From an uncultured Planctomycetota bacterium (GTDB lineage Bacteria > Planctomycetota > Planctomycetia > Gemmatales > HRBIN36), in assembly GCA_937944855.1 (NCBI GenBank), contig CALFAY010000015.1, positions 1 to 64,000 of the forward strand: a stretch of 64,000 bases of DNA, in the 5' to 3' direction. The first letter of the stretch is position 1. Every line of letters starts with the position of its first letter. Both the position numbers and the translations under genes were made by a program. The notes under the pieces were generated by a model. The model was not told where the DNA came from and ran no database searches. It saw nothing but the letters and a program-made list of their open reading frames with translations. Below are positions 8,363 to 16,763 of this stretch, in pieces.

Positions 8363-9637
8363 TCAAGCCTGGAGCGGCTTGGGGCCGAGCGTGACCAGGG
8401 TGAAATCTCGCAGCGGATGGCTGCGGACATATTCCAGAATCGACTTCGGCGTGAGTCCTTCGATGGCTTTTTGGATCTCGTCGAGACTGCGGACGCGACC
8501 GAGGTAGTACCAGTCGGAGGCGATGCTTCCGGCTCGAGCCGAGGTCGATTCCTCCGACATGATGAGCGTGGATTTCAACCCTGCCTGGACGCGGGCGACC
8601 TCGTCCTCCTCGATGCCCTCCGCCAGCCGCCGCAGTTCCGCCAGCGTCCGATCCAGCGTTTGCTGGGCGCGATCGTTGGTCGTGCCGGCATAGGCAATGA
8701 CCGCAGCCCGATCCTTGAAGGTCTGGTAGGTAGCCCAGATCGCGTAGCACAGCCCGTGCTTTTCCCGAACCTCGCTGAACAGCCGGGCGCTCATGCCGCC
8801 GCTCAGCACGTTCACCATGCCCAGGGCATCGTAATACCGCGGATGTGTCACCGGGACCGCCGGGAACGCCAGGGCGATCTGGGTCTGGTGAGTATCTTTC
8901 TCGATGTGCAAGCGGCTGGGCGGCTGCGGACCGAGCGTCCAGGGCGGCAACGGTTCGCCGTGCCAGTCGCTGAACAGGCGTCCGACCAGTTCGACCAACG
9001 GCTTCCAGGTGATGTTCCCTGCCACGCTCAGGATCAGACCGTGAGGCTGAAAACAACGTTGATAGTGTTCGCGGATGCTTTCGGGAGTCAGGGACTCGAT
9101 GCCCTCGATGGTGCCTCGGCTATCTCGGCCGAGCGGGTCGGGAAAATGCTGGCGGCGCAGAGCCACCAGCGCTTTCTGCTTCGGCTCGTCTTCCAGACTG
9201 TGCAACTCCTGCAAGGCCAGGGCTTGAGCGGCTTCCAGTTCCTCCTCCGGCAAGTGCGGCCGCCGGACAATGTCGGCGTAGATTTCCAGGGACGAAGGCA
9301 GATTGCGGGCCAGGGTTGCGCCCCACAAGCGGATGTGCGTCACCCCGACGGTCTCATCGCGGTCCAGTCCCAAATTGTCCAGGGCCGTGCTCAACTGCCG
9401 ACTGTCTCGATTGCCGGCCCCCCGGGTCAACAGGGTCGTCAGCACCGTCGCCAGTCCCAACTGGTCCGGCGGATCATAGGCACATCCCGCGGGAATCAGA
9501 AAGTTGAAGGCGGCCGAGCGGACGTGCGGCATCTGCTCGGCCACCAGGGTCAACCCGTTGTCGAAGGGATGATGGTAAATCTCTTGCTGCACGAATGGCC
9601 TCGTCGCTGCGGTTGGTGCGGCTGCCGAATCATTCAA
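8363..9637 (-). CDS. M16 family peptidase-like protein, non-catalytic member
   Basis: This 424-residue protein aligns with M16B subunits (NGLTLVAEQMPHVRSAAFNF at the start, then the central linker and a second M16 domain with ALAFPAVPVTHPRYY and GGGMSARLF-like sequence, here SGGMSARLFSEVREK). At the place of HxxEH it has LGLATVLTTLLTRGAG, so neither zinc ligands nor the catalytic Glu are present. It retains the glycine-rich SGGMSARLF loop and R/Y residues near the C-terminal domain that help bind peptide in heterodimers. The likely start is TTG 9637, overlapping the GNAT stop by 8 bases; GTG 9592 is an alternative. It precedes the catalytic M16 gene by about 100 bases. Confidence 0.88.
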   Translation of the reverse strand: MNDSAAAPTAATRPFVQQEIYHHPFDNGLTLVAEQMPHVRSAAFNFLIPAGCAYDPPDQLGLATVLTTLLTRGAGNRDSRQLSTALDNLGLDRDETVGVTHIRLWGATLARNLPSSLEIYADIVRRPHLPEEELEAAQALALQELHSLEDEPKQKALVALRRQHFPDPLGRDSRGTIEGIESLTPESIREHYQRCFQPHGLILSVAGNITWKPLVELVGRLFSDWHGEPLPPWTLGPQPPSRLHIEKDTHQTQIALAFPAVPVTHPRYYDALGMVNVLSGGMSARLFSEVREKHGLCYAIWATYQTFKDRAAVIAYAGTTNDRAQQTLDRTLAELRRLAEGIEEDEVARVQAGLKSTLIMSEESTSARAGSIASDWYYLGRVRSLDEIQKAIEGLTPKSILEYVRSHPLRDFTLVTLGPKPLQA

Positions 9638-10157
9638 CGGCCTTGTAAAGCGTCTTCATTCTACGGAAGCCGAGTTGCTGGTACAGCCGGAGGGCAGGCT
9701 CGTTGTCGGCAGTCACTTCCAGGCAAGCACGCTGCAAACCGACCGATTTGAAGCCGTGAAGGGCCTGCAGCAGCAACGCCTTGCCCAGACCGCGGCGGCG
9801 ATGTTCCGGCCTGACGCCGAGGTTCTGAATGCTTCCGAATCCCTGAACGTCAACGATGCTCTGCACCGTCCCGCAGCAACACTCTCCGCAGGCGACAAGC
9901 CAAGTCGCTTCCGGAACAAATCCCGGCCGGGACGTGATTTCCCGCAACAACAGATGGCAGCCATAGCGATCACTGAAGCAGGGGAACAGGGCCGAATCGA
10001 GTTCCTGGCAAAAAGCCTGGTAATGGACATCGGCGTGCAGGTCCACCATGTCGTCTGCCCAGGGCACCCAGAAGTAGCCTTCCGGAAGGGGCGGAACGGG
10101 GGGTAAACGGCTCAGGTCCGCTTCCATGCGGAAGCGCTTGAAATAGGTAGTCGCCAT
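9630..10157 (-). CDS. GNAT family N-acetyltransferase
   Basis: This is a 175-residue protein. The acetyl-CoA binding signature of the GNAT fold is clear in the C-terminal half: NLGVRPEHRRRGLGKALL (Q/RxxGxG/A loop) near residues 112-130, followed by LEVTADNEPALRLYQQLGF, which is motif B. The N-terminal half is less conserved and carries a Cys-rich stretch (CGECCCG, about 90-96). The substrate may be a small molecule or a protein N-terminus; nothing identifies it. The gene overlaps the non-catalytic M16 gene by 8 bases, so the three genes GNAT-M16-M16 probably form one transcript. Confidence 0.85.
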   Translation of the reverse strand: MATTYFKRFRMEADLSRLPPVPPLPEGYFWVPWADDMVDLHADVHYQAFCQELDSALFPCFSDRYGCHLLLREITSRPGFVPEATWLVACGECCCGTVQSIVDVQGFGSIQNLGVRPEHRRRGLGKALLLQALHGFKSVGLQRACLEVTADNEPALRLYQQLGFRRMKTLYKAVE

Positions 10158-10269
10158 GACGCCTGATCCCGCTACTGAAGCAACGGCATTCTACCAGCCG
10201 CCGCAAAAGCCGGTCAACCAACCGGATGATGAATCTTCGGTCCTCCTTTGGAAGTCCTGCTACTTCTCG

Positions 10270-12102
10270 TCAGTCCGGCTTGCGTTCCACCAGGATAAGG
10301 GGACCGAACTTCTGGGCGGAGGGATCATGAAGCGCCGGGATGTAATCGCCCGGTTTGATGTCCCGGGGAATCTCGAAATCGAACCGGCCCGCAGCCGGGT
10401 CCCTGGCGACGCGCAAGTCGGAATTGAGTATGTTGGCCAGCCGCGGGAGGAGGCATTGGGCAAACGGATCCTTGCCGCCGCCCCAATCGAGGATCCAGAA
10501 CCGCCGGAAACCGTTTAACTCCAGAGCTGATACCCCCTTTACATACTCCTGTTCCCTCAAGAGTGGATTGCCGGCCCACGCAATCCCGTAGCGGTGGGAC
10601 AAACCTAACACGTTATACGGGCGAATCTTCTTTGGTGAATACAGGCTGTGCAGAGGTGCGACGCTGACTCCGCGCAGATGGCTTCGACTCTGCTCAGGAA
10701 ACTTTTCGATACGCACGTCGCTTTCCAGGAAGCCCGAACGGACCAAGAGTGCATCGCCGTTCCGGACATGGCTCTGGTCCTCCAGCTCGAGAAACTGGAC
10801 TACAGCATCCATCATGAAATTTCCCGTCTCGAGCTGAATACCGCGTCCGAAATCGAATCGACCCAGGATTGTTAAAACCAGACTGGCGGCTAACAACGCA
10901 CTCCAGCGGGAAATCGCGACATGAGTCTTAACTAGGAGGCTTGTATAGAGCATAATCCAGCCCAATTGAGTGTAAACCAGATAACGACTTAGGCACATAG
11001 AACGGTTCGTTCCGCTGTCCGCCAGACTGACGAATACCTGTGGCACAATCAACACCAGAAGTCCCATCATGCTCAAGTCTGTGAATCCGGCCGGCGCAAC
11101 CGCTGATCCTGCGGGATCGTCCCTATTGCGCCTGCCGAACAGCCCGTATGCGATCGCGCCCGCCACAAGTCCGGCCACGGAAGCTCCGAAAATAACCACA
11201 TTGTGCAAATATAAAAAGACTCCGCGTGGGGGTATGTACCAGTTCAGGAATTCTCGAAACGTACTATTGAAATTTCTGACTTCTCGAACATATTCCCATT
11301 GGGGATACATTAAAGCACCAGCGAGAGCGCCTCCGACGGCCAACCAAAGGCAAGGCCGCAACGCCGGACGCCAGGATCTCTGTTGCCAGACGGTCCTGCC
11401 CATCCACAGGAGCGCGAAGACCGCCTGGGGAAGCAAAACAAGCAGCAGCATCGGATTCATATAACCGATGAAGGCAATGCACAAGGAATAGATCACCGCG
11501 CAGAGCGCTGATCTCCAGAGTTGTTGATGGGTTAATAGATTATGCAGAGCCAGGCACGACAGGATGACGGCCAGCGTGGCGAGGGCGTAGGGCCGGGCAA
11601 TCCTGCTGATGCTGATTTGCATCGGCTCGACCGCGGTCAGCAGAGCGGCCGCCAATCCGGCATCCGTCCCTGCCACGGTGCGCGCCAGCCAGTACATCGT
11701 CACGATGACCCCCAGGCCCGCCAGCAGCGAGGGCAGCCGCAAAGTGACTTCGTTAATCGGCAGGACATGGACAAAGGCGTAGAGTATGTAATGATAAAGC
11801 GGAAAAGGACTCTTGATTCCGTAGGGAAAGATGGAGCGCTCCCGGACTTCCGCCCAGCTCTTGACAGGCCTTAAAGGCATTTCTGCGGAAGCTGTATAAC
11901 CCGGAACGGTCCCTTCCCGTTCCACGACCGCATAAAGCGGGCCGAACTCATCCTGTTGCAAAGGATCGGCAATTTCCCGCAGTCGTAGACCCGTACCGAC
12001 GACGAGAATCAATGCAAGCAGGAGCAAGGATTTCAGTCGCGGAGGTCGTCGCGGTTCCTGGCCGGCGGGGCTGGCGTCAGGTGCTTGGTGCTGCGTAGCC
12101 AT
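10270..12102 (-). CDS. Membrane glycosyltransferase, GT39/ArnT-like (PMT family)
   Basis: This is a roughly 610-residue integral membrane protein with about ten hydrophobic helices in the first 420 residues and a soluble C-terminal domain. The first periplasmic loop carries the acidic pair of the polyprenyl-phosphate-dependent transferases (DPLQQDEFGP, about residue 48-57), and a second loop has SRIARPYALA, typical of the family. These enzymes move a sugar from a lipid-phosphate donor to lipid A, proteins or glycans at the outer face of the inner membrane. The ATG at 12102 is used; GTG 12114 is possible. Codon use is less GC-biased than its neighbours, which may reflect later acquisition. The acceptor is unknown. 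Confidence 0.72.
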   Translation of the reverse strand: MATQHQAPDASPAGQEPRRPPRLKSLLLLALILVVGTGLRLREIADPLQQDEFGPLYAVVEREGTVPGYTASAEMPLRPVKSWAEVRERSIFPYGIKSPFPLYHYILYAFVHVLPINEVTLRLPSLLAGLGVIVTMYWLARTVAGTDAGLAAALLTAVEPMQISISRIARPYALATLAVILSCLALHNLLTHQQLWRSALCAVIYSLCIAFIGYMNPMLLLVLLPQAVFALLWMGRTVWQQRSWRPALRPCLWLAVGGALAGALMYPQWEYVREVRNFNSTFREFLNWYIPPRGVFLYLHNVVIFGASVAGLVAGAIAYGLFGRRNRDDPAGSAVAPAGFTDLSMMGLLVLIVPQVFVSLADSGTNRSMCLSRYLVYTQLGWIMLYTSLLVKTHVAISRWSALLAASLVLTILGRFDFGRGIQLETGNFMMDAVVQFLELEDQSHVRNGDALLVRSGFLESDVRIEKFPEQSRSHLRGVSVAPLHSLYSPKKIRPYNVLGLSHRYGIAWAGNPLLREQEYVKGVSALELNGFRRFWILDWGGGKDPFAQCLLPRLANILNSDLRVARDPAAGRFDFEIPRDIKPGDYIPALHDPSAQKFGPLILVERKPD

Positions 12103-12217
12103 GACTGGGGTCACGAGGATGTTGCGAGGGCTGGGTGCGTGTCATGGCGGCAATTATGAGAGCCGGTGGCGCAAGTGTCCAGCGTCTTCGCGGGTTCTTC
12201 AAACGAGGGCGGAAAAT

Positions 12218-12245
12218 ATTATACAATGCGCAACCATAATATCAG
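12218..12245 (-). promoter_or_regulatory. Putative promoter for the GT39 gene
   Basis: On the minus strand a perfect TATAAT (12223-12218) is preceded, after 16 bases, by CTGATA (12245-12240; 4 of 6 matches to TTGACA). Transcription would start near 12211, about 110 bases before the ATG at 12102. The -35 lies in the end of the upstream Gfo/Idh coding region. It is supported only by matching. Confidence 0.4.
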
Positions 12246-13360
12246 GCAGCAAGGTCTTCCGCAGGCGGAAACTCATCGAAGAAGCTACCCAGGGGAGCCG
12301 GGATTTGTACGGGGCCAACGGGTCCGCAAGCAGAGCCTTCCCAGGCATGGCGGCGGATGTGGTCGAGGATGCGACTGGCCAGGGCGATGACGTCCCGGCC
12401 CTGTTCGCCGGTCACTTTCGGCCGTGCTCCTGTGGCCACGCAGCGAACGAAGTCGCCCAACTCCAGGGTGAGCTGGTCCACAGCTTGCAGGTCCACTTCG
12501 CGCACCTGCAAAAACCGGCCATACAGGCCATCCTTCAGATGGATCACGTTAATTGGATCACAGCCCCGCGTGGTCATGATCTCGCGGAGTCGTCGGACCG
12601 ACTGGGTGGGCTGAACGAACGCGGCCCGACGCTGCTGAAAGTCGATGCTGACGTAGCCCTCGGGAGCGAAAATCTTCATCCGCCGGCTGGGCCGGGGACT
12701 GGCTCGGCTCGCGGAGAGATTTGCCAGGCATCCGTCGCCGAACGTTAGGCGGACATGGGCCATGTCTTCATGGCGTCCAAACAGACTGACCCCCACTGCC
12801 TGAAGGCTCTGGACGGGACTCCCAACCATGTGGATAACCAGGTCCAGATCGTGGATCATCAAGTCCATCACGACGCCGATGTCCAGCGATCTTCCGGTAA
12901 AGGTGCCGAGCCGATGTGCCTCAATAAATTTCGGCTGAAAACGGTGTTTCTCCAGTTCCAGCACGACGGGATTGAATCGTTCGATGTGGCCGACCTGGAG
13001 AACGGCTCCGGAATGCCGGGCAAGATCCACCAGTTCGTCGGCTTCTTCCAGCGTGGCGGCGAGCGGTTTTTCGATCATGCAGGCGATGCCGCGGCGAAGG
13101 AACTCGACAGCCACATCCCGATGGAGAGTCGTGGGTACAGCGATGGTGACAGCATCCACGAGCGGAATGAGACGGCGGAAATCGCTGTAGGCCTGCGTTT
13201 GACAACGGGCAGCCACGGCGCGGGCCTGTTCCATGTTGACATCGGCGACGCCGACGAGTTCCACGTCGGAAAAGGAGGCGAGAATACGGGCATGTTCCTT
13301 GCCCAGATGACCAACGCCGATCACCGCCATACGAAGTCGCGGCATCCTCCCGTCTCCCAC
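12242..13360 (-). CDS. Gfo/Idh/MocA family oxidoreductase, lipid A-gene neighbour
   Basis: This is a 372-residue NAD(P)-dependent sugar dehydrogenase-type protein. The N-terminal Rossmann motif is VIGVGHLGKEHAR, followed by ADVN (adenosine ribose Asp). EKPLA (about residue 98) carries the conserved Lys of the family, and IHDLDLVIHMVG provides the His/Asp catalytic region. GTG 13360 is chosen since GAGG lies 7 bases upstream; ATG 13345 has a purine run touching it. It lies 24 bases after lpxC. Gfo/Idh enzymes next to lipid A genes include GnnA, which oxidises UDP-GlcNAc at C3 before transamination, so a role in amino-sugar lipid A is possible. This is inference from context: no GnnB aminotransferase or LpxA is present here. 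Confidence 0.85.
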   Translation of the reverse strand: MGDGRMPRLRMAVIGVGHLGKEHARILASFSDVELVGVADVNMEQARAVAARCQTQAYSDFRRLIPLVDAVTIAVPTTLHRDVAVEFLRRGIACMIEKPLAATLEEADELVDLARHSGAVLQVGHIERFNPVVLELEKHRFQPKFIEAHRLGTFTGRSLDIGVVMDLMIHDLDLVIHMVGSPVQSLQAVGVSLFGRHEDMAHVRLTFGDGCLANLSASRASPRPSRRMKIFAPEGYVSIDFQQRRAAFVQPTQSVRRLREIMTTRGCDPINVIHLKDGLYGRFLQVREVDLQAVDQLTLELGDFVRCVATGARPKVTGEQGRDVIALASRILDHIRRHAWEGSACGPVGPVQIPAPLGSFFDEFPPAEDLAA

Positions 13361-13384
13361 TTTTCTACCTCTTGGGGAGCGGCT

Positions 13385-14284
13385 TCACGCAGCCCGCGCC
13401 AAGGACCGACCTTCCGACGCGGTCTGTTCCATTTCGTCCATCAATCGCCGAACCAACGCCACGTTCAAGCCGTGACCCGACTTGCAGCCGACGACGTGCC
13501 CGCACAGGTCATGACCGAAGAGGGCCAAATCCCCGATGATGTCCAGGATCTTGTGCCGAGCCGGTTCATCCGCGAAACGGAGACGGTTGCCGATCGGTCC
13601 CCTGGGGCCGAAAACCAGCAGGTCGCTTGGACATGTGTTGCGGCCAAAACCTTGGCGTTTCAAAGCCTCCGCTTCAGCTTCGAGAAGAAACGTGCGGCAA
13701 CTGGCCACGTCGTTGATGAATCCCTCCGGGCTGGCCACCGCAGTCTGCCTTTGGCTCGAAAGCGGCGACTGCGGCCCGTAATCCAGAAGATAGCTGACCT
13801 TCAGTTGGAGATCCTCGGTCGGATACAGAGCCAGAGTGCCGCGGCCATCGCTGACCGTGATCGGCTCGGTCGCTCCCCAGATGCCGCGCGAGGCTTTCTG
13901 CACACGCAGCCCGGCGTCGTGCAGGATGCGGACGAAGTCCCGGGAAGACCCGTCCAGACCGGGCAACTCGGGACCGTTGATCTCGATCACGCAGTTGTCG
14001 ATCCTCAGCGCGTGCAGGGCGGCCAGAACATGTTCGACCATTTCCACCTGGGCCGGAGGGTGTCCCAGCGTGGTCCGGCGGTTCGTTCCTGTGACCCGAT
14101 CCGCGAGGGCAGACACCGGTTCCGAGCCGGGAAGATCGTCCCGGACGAAGACGATGCCGGTATCCGCACCAGCCGGTCGAAAGCGGACGCGGATCGCCGC
14201 TCCGGTCCGGTAGCCGTGTCCGTGGATTTCCGCGGGTTTTTCGATCGTTCGCTGAAACCGCTGGGCGAGGCAACGCAGCGTCAT
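13385..14284 (-). CDS. lpxC: UDP-3-O-acyl-N-acetylglucosamine deacetylase
   Basis: It catalyses the first committed step of lipid A synthesis, a zinc-dependent deacetylation in the cytoplasm. The protein is 299 residues from ATG 14284, which has GGAGG ten bases upstream; the longer open frame would run into the terminator and skp. All key residues are in place with E. coli spacing shifted by six: E84-H85 (MVEH), H244 and D248 (HKILDIIGDLALFGHD), and H271. The DGSS.DF motif at 111-117 also fits. It lies downstream of skp, separated by a terminator hairpin, and upstream of a Gfo/Idh gene. Its presence implies a lipid A-bearing outer membrane. Confidence 0.95.
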   Translation of the reverse strand: MTLRCLAQRFQRTIEKPAEIHGHGYRTGAAIRVRFRPAGADTGIVFVRDDLPGSEPVSALADRVTGTNRRTTLGHPPAQVEMVEHVLAALHALRIDNCVIEINGPELPGLDGSSRDFVRILHDAGLRVQKASRGIWGATEPITVSDGRGTLALYPTEDLQLKVSYLLDYGPQSPLSSQRQTAVASPEGFINDVASCRTFLLEAEAEALKRQGFGRNTCPSDLLVFGPRGPIGNRLRFADEPARHKILDIIGDLALFGHDLCGHVVGCKSGHGLNVALVRRLMDEMEQTASEGRSLARAA

Positions 14285-14325
14285 GGGTTTGGCGCCTCCC
14301 TGCATCTGCAAGCCGCATTCACGAA

Positions 14326-14361
14326 GAAAGCCCGCGGGGGAAGTCGTGTCCCCCCGCGGGC
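14326..14361 (-). terminator. Rho-independent terminator after skp
   Basis: On the minus strand an 11-bp GC stem (arms at 14351-14361 and 14330-14340) closes an approximately 10-base loop and is followed by CTTTCTTC. It lies between the skp stop (14394) and the lpxC Shine-Dalgarno, so it should attenuate read-through from skp into lpxC. The T-tract is interrupted, so partial read-through is plausible. Confidence 0.72.
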
Positions 14362-14393
14362 CTGTGCGGCAAGAAAACCGGCTGGCTGACCGG

Positions 14394-15074
14394 TCACTTA
14401 TTGACCGTACCGCTCGCGGGGACGACACCGCCGGCGGGAGGCCCGGACGGGGCCGCCGCCACCCCGAACTTCTGATTAAGCGTTTGAGCTACCACGCCGG
14501 TAATCTCCATGCTCTTGTCGTAGTGGATTGGCCAGAACGGCATGTTCATCCGCTGCACGACCCGCTGCGCCGTGTGGTAGTTGTCGTCCCATTCCTCGTT
14601 GTACTGCATGACCAGATCGATGCCGTTGGCGGCTGCGTACTCGGTGACGACCTGGTACACTTCGCGGTACATCTTGGCCAGTTCTTCCTGTTGGTATTTG
14701 ATGATCTGCTTCTGGGCGTCCTGACGGATGTTGTCCATGTCGAAGCGGATCTGCTTGAGTTCCTGTTCGATGGCTTCCTTGCGTTGCGCGGTGGTTTTGG
14801 GGTCCTGCATCTCCTTGGAGAGGGCTTCGCCCCGCGCTTGTTTGTTCTTGAGCATGGTGACGAACTGCTCATCCTTGCGCTTGAGTTCCTCGCGCAGGGC
14901 CTTGAACTTGGAGTAGCCCTTGAGGGCCTCGTTGAGGTTGAGGAAGACGATCCGGGTGCGGCCGGTGACCGAGGGGGTCTGCGTCCGCTGTTGGGCCAGC
15001 ACGACGCCGCCCAGAATCATGCCCAGCGCGATCGCGGCCAGGGTCGTTCCCACTCGAATTCCAATACGCTTCAC
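14394..15074 (-). CDS. Skp/OmpH family periplasmic chaperone
   Basis: This is a 226-residue exported protein: signal peptide about 1-28 (TTLAAIALGMILGGVVLAQ), a short beta segment (RIVFLNLNEALKGY), then a long charged helical hairpin (about 55-135; KALREELKRKDEQF..., KYQQEELAKMYREVY) and a return strand region (NGIDLVMQYNEEWDD). This is the Skp jellyfish layout, used to carry unfolded outer-membrane proteins to BamA. The C-terminal 25 residues are Pro/Gly/Ala-rich and extra. GTG 15074 follows GGAGGAGAGG. Proximity to lpxC matches the bamA-skp-lpxD-fabZ-lpxA arrangement of many bacteria, here reduced. It has its own promoter upstream. Confidence 0.88.
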   Translation of the reverse strand: MKRIGIRVGTTLAAIALGMILGGVVLAQQRTQTPSVTGRTRIVFLNLNEALKGYSKFKALREELKRKDEQFVTMLKNKQARGEALSKEMQDPKTTAQRKEAIEQELKQIRFDMDNIRQDAQKQIIKYQQEELAKMYREVYQVVTEYAAANGIDLVMQYNEEWDDNYHTAQRVVQRMNMPFWPIHYDKSMEITGVVAQTLNQKFGVAAAPSGPPAGGVVPASGTVNK

Positions 15075-15179
15075 GATCCTCTCCTCCGTGATTTGCGGAC
15101 CGACTCGGCCCCGTCACCGTCGCAGAGCCGATTGCCATCCCGCCGTCCTTCGGGGAACTCGGCTGAATCGAGAGACCGG

Positions 15180-15208
15180 GTTGTAGCGTCCGGGATAAAC
15201 GGGGTCAA
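15180..15208 (-). promoter_or_regulatory. Sigma-70-type promoter for skp
   Basis: On the minus strand TTGACC (15208-15203), a 17-base spacer and TACAAC (15185-15180) precede the skp gene. The start of transcription would be near 15173, giving a 5' leader of about 100 bases before the GTG at 15074. The match is 5 of 6 for -35 and 4 of 6 for -10. Confidence 0.5.
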
Positions 15209-15295
15209 GGCGAAGTGGCCCGGGTCCAGATCGGCGGTTCCCAGGCTTCCCGAATTTCCCGTCTTGGCGGGTTTTCGGCAACTGTTCGCCTTGCC

Positions 15296-16702
15296 TCAGC
15301 CGACCTTGGCGAAGACCTCCGCCACGCGGACCCGCTGGGCCGTCCACGCTGGCCAGATGCTGCCCAGCAACGCCGTGATCGAACCGATGCTCAGTCCCCA
15401 CCACCACGCCGCCGAGGCGATCTTGAACGAGGGGAAAAACGCAATGCCGAACGGGACGCCGCCAATCAGTTCGTTGACAAACACCTGACACAACGTCGCG
15501 CTCAGCAAGCCGCTCAACGCCCCGATCAGCACCGCTTCGCCCAGGATCAGAAGCATGATCTGCCGCGGTTGATAGCCGAGCACCTTGAGAATCGCCATTT
15601 CGCCGCGGCGCTCGCGGACGCTGATGCCGATGGCGTTGGCCACCACCAGGGACATCACCACCAGGATCGCCGGCGACAACAGCCAGCGCATCCCCCAGAT
15701 CAAATCCCGGTAGGCGTCCAGCCAGGAACCGATGCCCGAGGCGGCCGTCTCGCACTTCACCGCCGGGTTGGTGAACGCGCTGGAGGACATGATCTGATTG
15801 GCGACTTTTTTGAAAGTCTCCGTGTCGGGAACCCGGAGCCAGACGAGATTCAGGGAGCGATCGGCCAGCGGATGACGCTCTCCCCGGTGTTTCGCGGGGT
15901 AGGCGTCGATGGCGTCATTGAGGTAATCCCGGTTCATGATGCCGATTTGCCCCCACCGGCCCTTGGGCAGTTCGCCGATGATCTTCATCTCCAGGTCGAT
16001 GCCGCGGTAGTTCAGGCCATAGACCGTGATCGTCTCGCCGACGCGCTTGTTCAGTGTCGCCAGGCGATCCGCTCCGATGACCACGGCGGTCTTGTCCTTC
16101 TCCATGATCTCGACGGCCTGGGCCAGTTGCCGCAATTGCTCCGGCGTCAGTTCGTCGATGCCGTCCATCATGGTCAGCACCTTGCGCGGCTCCATCGCGA
16201 AGAAGAATACCAGGTTGTCCCGCGTCTGCTTGTCTCGCTCACGCTCCGTGTAGCCGCCGTAGAACTGCCAGGTCATGCTGTCGTCGGGACCGATGACGAT
16301 GTCGCCTTCCTTTTCCGGCGCGCCCTGGCTGAGCGGATAGGCGTAGGCAAAGGGCATCTGGCTGGGAATCTGCCAGCGCTCGGTGACGATGGCTTTGAGG
16401 TCGCGGCTCTTCTCGGCGGTCACCAGGTCGAGGAAGGCCAGGATCGACCAGACGCCGGTGACGACCAGCACCAGCACGAAGATGGCCAGATAGGCCAGGA
16501 AGGTGCGGAGCAAGTTTCGCCGCAGGTTTTTGAACATCAAGCCGATGAATTTGGCCGATCGGCTGAATGGATCGACATCGCCCAGGCGGGTCATCAAGAT
16601 GTCCCCGGCGATCAACAGAACGTAGAACGGCACCAAGGCCAGCACGGCCAGGCCGATCACACTGCCGAGGGTGACGAGGAAGTAAAACGGGTATCCGCTC
16701 AT
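15296..16702 (-). CDS. FtsX-like (MacB-type) ABC transporter permease
   Basis: This is a 468-residue membrane protein with the four-helix FtsX/MacB topology: an N-terminal helix pair (MSGYPFYFLVTLGSVIGLAVLAL and the FKNLRRNLLRTFLAYLAIFVLVLVV region), a large extracytoplasmic domain (about 110-335), then three C-terminal helices with RRGEMAILKVLGYQPRQI, the coupling-helix signature of this family. ATG 16702 is chosen because the preceding residues are read through from the ATPase intergenic space. It lies 61 bases downstream of its ATPase, with a HlyD-like adaptor further upstream, so it forms a DevBCA/MacAB-type exporter. The extra N-terminal helix before FKNLRRN is slightly unusual. Confidence 0.88.
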   Translation of the reverse strand: MSGYPFYFLVTLGSVIGLAVLALVPFYVLLIAGDILMTRLGDVDPFSRSAKFIGLMFKNLRRNLLRTFLAYLAIFVLVLVVTGVWSILAFLDLVTAEKSRDLKAIVTERWQIPSQMPFAYAYPLSQGAPEKEGDIVIGPDDSMTWQFYGGYTERERDKQTRDNLVFFFAMEPRKVLTMMDGIDELTPEQLRQLAQAVEIMEKDKTAVVIGADRLATLNKRVGETITVYGLNYRGIDLEMKIIGELPKGRWGQIGIMNRDYLNDAIDAYPAKHRGERHPLADRSLNLVWLRVPDTETFKKVANQIMSSSAFTNPAVKCETAASGIGSWLDAYRDLIWGMRWLLSPAILVVMSLVVANAIGISVRERRGEMAILKVLGYQPRQIMLLILGEAVLIGALSGLLSATLCQVFVNELIGGVPFGIAFFPSFKIASAAWWWGLSIGSITALLGSIWPAWTAQRVRVAEVFAKVG

Positions 16703-16763
16703 AGCGCTTGGTCCCAGTCGGAAACTCCGCTGCTTAAGGTATCGCCAAGCCGCGTGGTCGGGA

